Assembly: GCA_964650845.1 (NCBI GenBank)
Contig: CAZYXR010000060.1
Coordinates: 1 to 18,432, forward strand
DNA: 18,432 nt
Reading direction: 5' to 3'
Source of the DNA: UBA7692 sp964650845
GTDB taxonomy: Bacteria; Bacteroidota; Bacteroidia; Chitinophagales; LD1
The notes under the pieces are model-generated. The model worked only from the letters and a program-made list of their open reading frames with translations, was not told where the DNA came from and made no database searches. Position 1 is the first letter of the stretch. Each line of letters begins with the position of its first letter. The position numbers were made by a program, and so were the translations under genes. Shown here piece by piece: positions 16,032-18,432 of the stretch.

Positions 16032-16715
16032 ATGGAAACAACAGCAGCTGCTACCACAAAAAATATTTCGCCCGATAGAAAACGCACCAATCTGTTTCGC
16101 GCCCCCGAACAAGCTGTAATAGCCTTTTTGTGCCGATGGATGCCTTCGTGGGTGTCGTCAAACCTGCTCACGTTTATAGGGTTAATCGGCAGCATTATTG
16201 TGTTTGCCGGGTTCTTTTTTGCCAAGTCCGATAATAACTATCTCGCACTTTCTATTTTTGGTTTTGCGGTGCAGTGGTTTGGCGATTCATTGGATGGGCG
16301 CATAGCTTATTACCGAAATATTCCGCGCAAATGGTATGGCTTTTCGTTAGATATGAGCATGGATTGGATTTCAACCATCTTTATAGGATTGGGCTTTTAT
16401 TTCTATTGAGAAGAGTCGTATAAAATACTCGCATTTACTTTTGTTACCGCCTACGCCTGGACAATGTTGCTCGCTCTTTTGAAGTATAAAGTTACCGGCA
16501 AATATGCCATAGATTCAGGATTGTTTGGCCCTACCGAATTGCGCATAGGAATATGCTTGGTATTACTGGGAGCCATCTTTTACCCGCAAACACTTACTGT
16601 TTTTGCAGTGGTAATAAACCTTTTTGTGTATGGGCTAAACTGTGTTGAATTTTATAATGTGTTGCAATTGGGCAATGCACGCGACCGCGAAGAAAACGCA
16701 CAGAAAAAACAGTAA
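16032..16715 (+). pseudogene. CDP-alcohol phosphatidyltransferase family protein, interrupted by an in-frame TGA
   Basis: An integral membrane enzyme family that transfers a phospho-alcohol from a CDP-linked donor in lipid synthesis. The first part (125 codons from 16032) has the signature region DSLDGRIAYYRNIPRKWYGF, then SLDMSMD. It matches DxxDGxxA...GxxxDxxxD (Asp85, Asp88, Gly89, Ala92, Gly103, Asp107, Asp111) except that the usual Arg after Ala is Tyr and the spacing to Gly103 is one longer. Codon 126 is TGA (16407-16409). Beyond it the same frame stays open for 101 more codons (EESYKILAFTFVTAYAWT... to REENAQKKQ), with further membrane helices expected for the family. One substitution therefore breaks an otherwise sound gene. 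Other genes here end in TGA, so it is a real stop. A sequencing error or restart at the ATG at 16464 are alternatives. GtrA follows. Confidence 0.85.
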
Positions 16716-16748
16716 AACGCAGGTGCATATTTCTATGCAGTTTCAGCA

Positions 16749-17141
16749 ATGAAAAACTGGTTTCGTATTTTTTTTAAAGCTCAGCTATCGGCATTTATTG
16801 GTGGCATTGCAGATTATCTTATTATGATACTGCTTACCGAGTATGCCGGTATTTTTTACACCTATTCTATTGCTATAAGCGGCATATTGGGTGCTGTGGT
16901 AAATTTTTCGTTGAACAGGTATTGGGCATTTAATAGTGTGGACGAAAAAAAACGCACGCAGCTAAAACGCTTTGTAGTGGTGGTGCTTGGCAGTATTGCG
17001 TTAAAAAGTTTAGGCACATTCATCATTACCGAATATCTAAAATTAGATTACCGAATCAGTCGCCTGTGTGTAGATGCCGTAGTTTCTTTGGCTTTCAATT
17101 TTACTATGCAGAAATATTGGGTGTTTAAAAATAACCATTAG
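16749..17141 (+). CDS. GtrA family membrane protein
   Basis: A 130-residue protein with four hydrophobic helices (about 12-31, 37-56, 75-94 and 103-121). The conserved GtrA pattern is present: F..GG.ADYLIMILLTEY at the start, GAVVNFSLNRYWAFN in the middle, and FNFTMQKYWVFKN at the end. GtrA-like proteins are thought to move lipid-linked sugars across the inner membrane for cell-surface glycosylation; no glycosyltransferase is adjacent, so its cargo is unknown. It lies 33 nt after the interrupted phosphatidyltransferase on the same strand, so the pair probably forms a small envelope-lipid operon. Full length for the family. Confidence 0.92.
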   Translation: MKNWFRIFFKAQLSAFIGGIADYLIMILLTEYAGIFYTYSIAISGILGAVVNFSLNRYWAFNSVDEKKRTQLKRFVVVVLGSIALKSLGTFIITEYLKLDYRISRLCVDAVVSLAFNFTMQKYWVFKNNH

Positions 17142-17160
17142 CGATAGGCTTGGCCGTTGC

Positions 17161-17195
17161 CAAAAAAAATGCCACGAGTATCACCCGTGGCATTT
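17161..17195 (-). terminator. Intrinsic terminator for the M42 peptidase gene (possibly bidirectional)
   Basis: A perfect 10-bp stem (AAATGCCACG at 17167-17176 and CGTGGCATTT at 17186-17195) with a 9-nt loop. On the reverse strand the stem runs into eight T, 31 nt beyond the peptidase stop. On the forward strand only TTT follows, so termination of the gtrA transcript would be weaker. Confidence 0.8.
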
Positions 17196-17225
17196 CAAAC
17201 AAACACTAAGTGTATTTGTTGGCTA

Positions 17226-18320
17226 TTAGAAATACTTAAAATTAAAATCGGGTGTCATATCCGAAACAGACTCCACCATAAGTTTAATAACTTGCTCTAC
17301 ATCTTTTTGCGATACCATTTCTACTGTGGTGTGCATGTAGCGCAAAGGCAATGAAATTAAAGCCGATGGAATGCCGCCTTTGGTATATGCCCAAGCATCG
17401 GTATCGGTGCCCGATGAACGCGAAGCTGCATCCAACTGGTAATCTATATTGTTTTTGGTTGCCGTATCGCGCAAATGTTTTAGCAGTTTATTGTGTACAG
17501 CAGGTGCAATAGTTAGTATTGGTCCCTTGCCACATTTATAATCGCCATCTACATTTTTATCAATCATAGGCGTAGATGTATCGTGCGCAACATCGGTTAT
17601 GATAGCGCAGTTAGGATGAATGGTATGCGCAATCATGGCAGCACCGTGCAAACCAACTTCTTCTTGCACACTATTAACTATGTATAAACCAAAAGGCAAT
17701 TCTTTACCTCTTTCTTTCAATACTCTTGCGGCTTTTGCAATCATAAATCCGCCCATGCGGTTGTCTAAAGCGCGACCACCAAAATAGCGATTGTTTAGTG
17801 TAAAAAACCCATCTTGAAAAGTAATAACCGAACCCGGATGAATACCCAATTCTTTTACCTCATCGGCAGAAGTGCAACCGCAATCCACAAAAATATTTTC
17901 AACTTTTGGTGGAGTTTCGCCACCGTTTGCAGCTTTGCGCAGGTGAATGGCCGGCCAGCCAAACACACCGGGCACTTTACCTTTTTCGGTATGAATCCAC
18001 ACGCGCATAGATGGCGCAATGTGGTGGTCGCTGCCTCCATTTCTGCGCACATACAACAAACCATCGGAAGTAATGTTTGCCACAAACCACGAAATTTCAT
18101 CGGCATGGGCTTCAATCACTACTTTAAAATCTGCTTTTGGGTTTACAACTCCATACACCGTTCCATAATTATCTACATGATATTCATCTATGGCGGGCTT
18201 TAAATAATCTAACCAAACTTTTTGCCCCTCTACCTCAAAGCCGGTAGGCGAATAAGTATTCAAATAGTTTTCTAAAAAACTCAAATCTTCTTTACTAAAG
18301 AAATTCGTGGTTTCTGACAT
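17226..18320 (-). CDS. M42 family metallopeptidase (glutamyl aminopeptidase / FrvX-like)
   Basis: A cytoplasmic di-metal aminopeptidase of 364 residues. Expected ligands and catalytic residues are all visible: His72 in IEAHADEI, bridging Asp186 in GGRALDNRMGG, the catalytic Glu220 and ligand Glu221 in VQEEVGLHGA, Asp243 in ITDVAHDT, and His330 in LPLRYMHTTVEMV. The inserted PDZ-like domain that makes these enzymes assemble into dodecamers falls at about 80-175. There is no signal peptide. It probably trims peptides from proteolysis; a preference for acidic residues cannot be read from the sequence. It is a single gene with its own terminator and convergent with gtrA. Confidence 0.96.
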   Translation of the reverse strand: MSETTNFFSKEDLSFLENYLNTYSPTGFEVEGQKVWLDYLKPAIDEYHVDNYGTVYGVVNPKADFKVVIEAHADEISWFVANITSDGLLYVRRNGGSDHHIAPSMRVWIHTEKGKVPGVFGWPAIHLRKAANGGETPPKVENIFVDCGCTSADEVKELGIHPGSVITFQDGFFTLNNRYFGGRALDNRMGGFMIAKAARVLKERGKELPFGLYIVNSVQEEVGLHGAAMIAHTIHPNCAIITDVAHDTSTPMIDKNVDGDYKCGKGPILTIAPAVHNKLLKHLRDTATKNNIDYQLDAASRSSGTDTDAWAYTKGGIPSALISLPLRYMHTTVEMVSQKDVEQVIKLMVESVSDMTPDFNFKYF

Positions 18321-18351
18321 TGCTTCTGTTTTTTTATATTATAAAAGTTTG

Positions 18352-18359
18352 CAAGATTA
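18352..18359 (-). promoter_or_regulatory. Possible -7 box of the M42 peptidase gene
   Basis: TAATCTTG on the reverse strand is one base from TAnnTTTG and ends 31 nt before the ATG at 18320. No clear -33 element is visible. Confidence 0.3.
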
Positions 18360-18390
18360 AGGATTTACTAACTGCTTGTAAAACCCATTT

Positions 18391-18432
18391 ATGAATATTT
18401 CTTACTCTTCATTTCTTAATGTGGGTGTTACT
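18391..18432 (+). CDS. Possible start of a rightward gene, cut by the right edge
   Basis: From the ATG at 18391 the frame is open for 14 codons (MNISYSSFLNVGVT) to the end of the window. Too short to identify. The divergent position relative to the peptidase gene makes a gene start here reasonable, but chance is not excluded. Confidence 0.25.
   Translation, partial: MNISYSSFLNVGVT

Noticed and set aside
16407..16409. TGA read as tryptophan or selenocysteine
   Set aside because: hemA and hemC use TGA as their stop, tryptophan is coded by TGG throughout, and there is no sign of a selenocysteine insertion element or of a family that needs one at this position.
1..18432. tRNA or rRNA genes
   Set aside because: No cloverleaf-like segment with a T-loop GTTCRA consensus or conserved rRNA stretch was recognised; all larger stretches are accounted for by protein genes.

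Overview
The window looks like a piece of a draft or metagenome-assembled chromosome from a Bacteroidota bacterium. The support is AT-rich DNA with the standard code (TGA is used as a stop), several promoter-like boxes close to the Bacteroidota -7 consensus TAnnTTTG, no obvious Shine-Dalgarno reliance, and a very large surface protein with SprB repeats and a gliding-motility/type IX secretion C-terminal domain. Four runs of N (2906-2915, 8743-8752, 11466-11501, 14967-14976) all fall inside genes. The reading frames on both sides can be rejoined, so the affected genes are probably intact.

Layout. 1-3719 is a leftward block: a conserved 93-residue protein, a PhnP-like metallo-beta-lactamase-fold hydrolase, and the tetrapyrrole genes hemA, hemC and (cut by the left edge) hemD, overlapping by 1 and 4 nt. 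3794-4672 is a rightward outer-membrane beta-barrel protein. It converges on 4680-5870, a secreted Ca2+-dependent PI-PLC-like phosphodiesterase. 5871-6265 holds no intact gene of normal size but carries a 19-bp direct repeat and a short remnant that resembles a type IX sorting-domain tail. 6266-7468 is DNA polymerase IV (dinB). 7488-11816 is the giant leftward adhesin.

11864-12930 is the most unusual part. A ParD/ParE-type toxin-antitoxin pair sits in about 1 kb of DNA bracketed by a 49-bp direct repeat. The repeat is made of the last seven codons, stop and downstream bases of priA, and shorter inverted repeats lie inside it. This looks like a small element that integrated at the 3' end of priA and rebuilt it. 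priA (12907-15364) and a PyrR-like phosphoribosyltransferase (15385-15894) follow on the same strand.

16032-17141 is a rightward pair of membrane proteins: a CDP-alcohol phosphatidyltransferase broken by one in-frame TGA, and a GtrA-family protein. An M42 aminopeptidase (17226-18320, leftward) converges on them, with a hairpin terminator between. A possible rightward gene begins at 18391 and runs off the edge.

Most of the window is ordinary core metabolism, DNA repair and replication restart, and envelope functions. The parDE insertion, the interrupted phosphatidyltransferase and the repeat-bearing spacer before dinB are the accessory or decaying parts.
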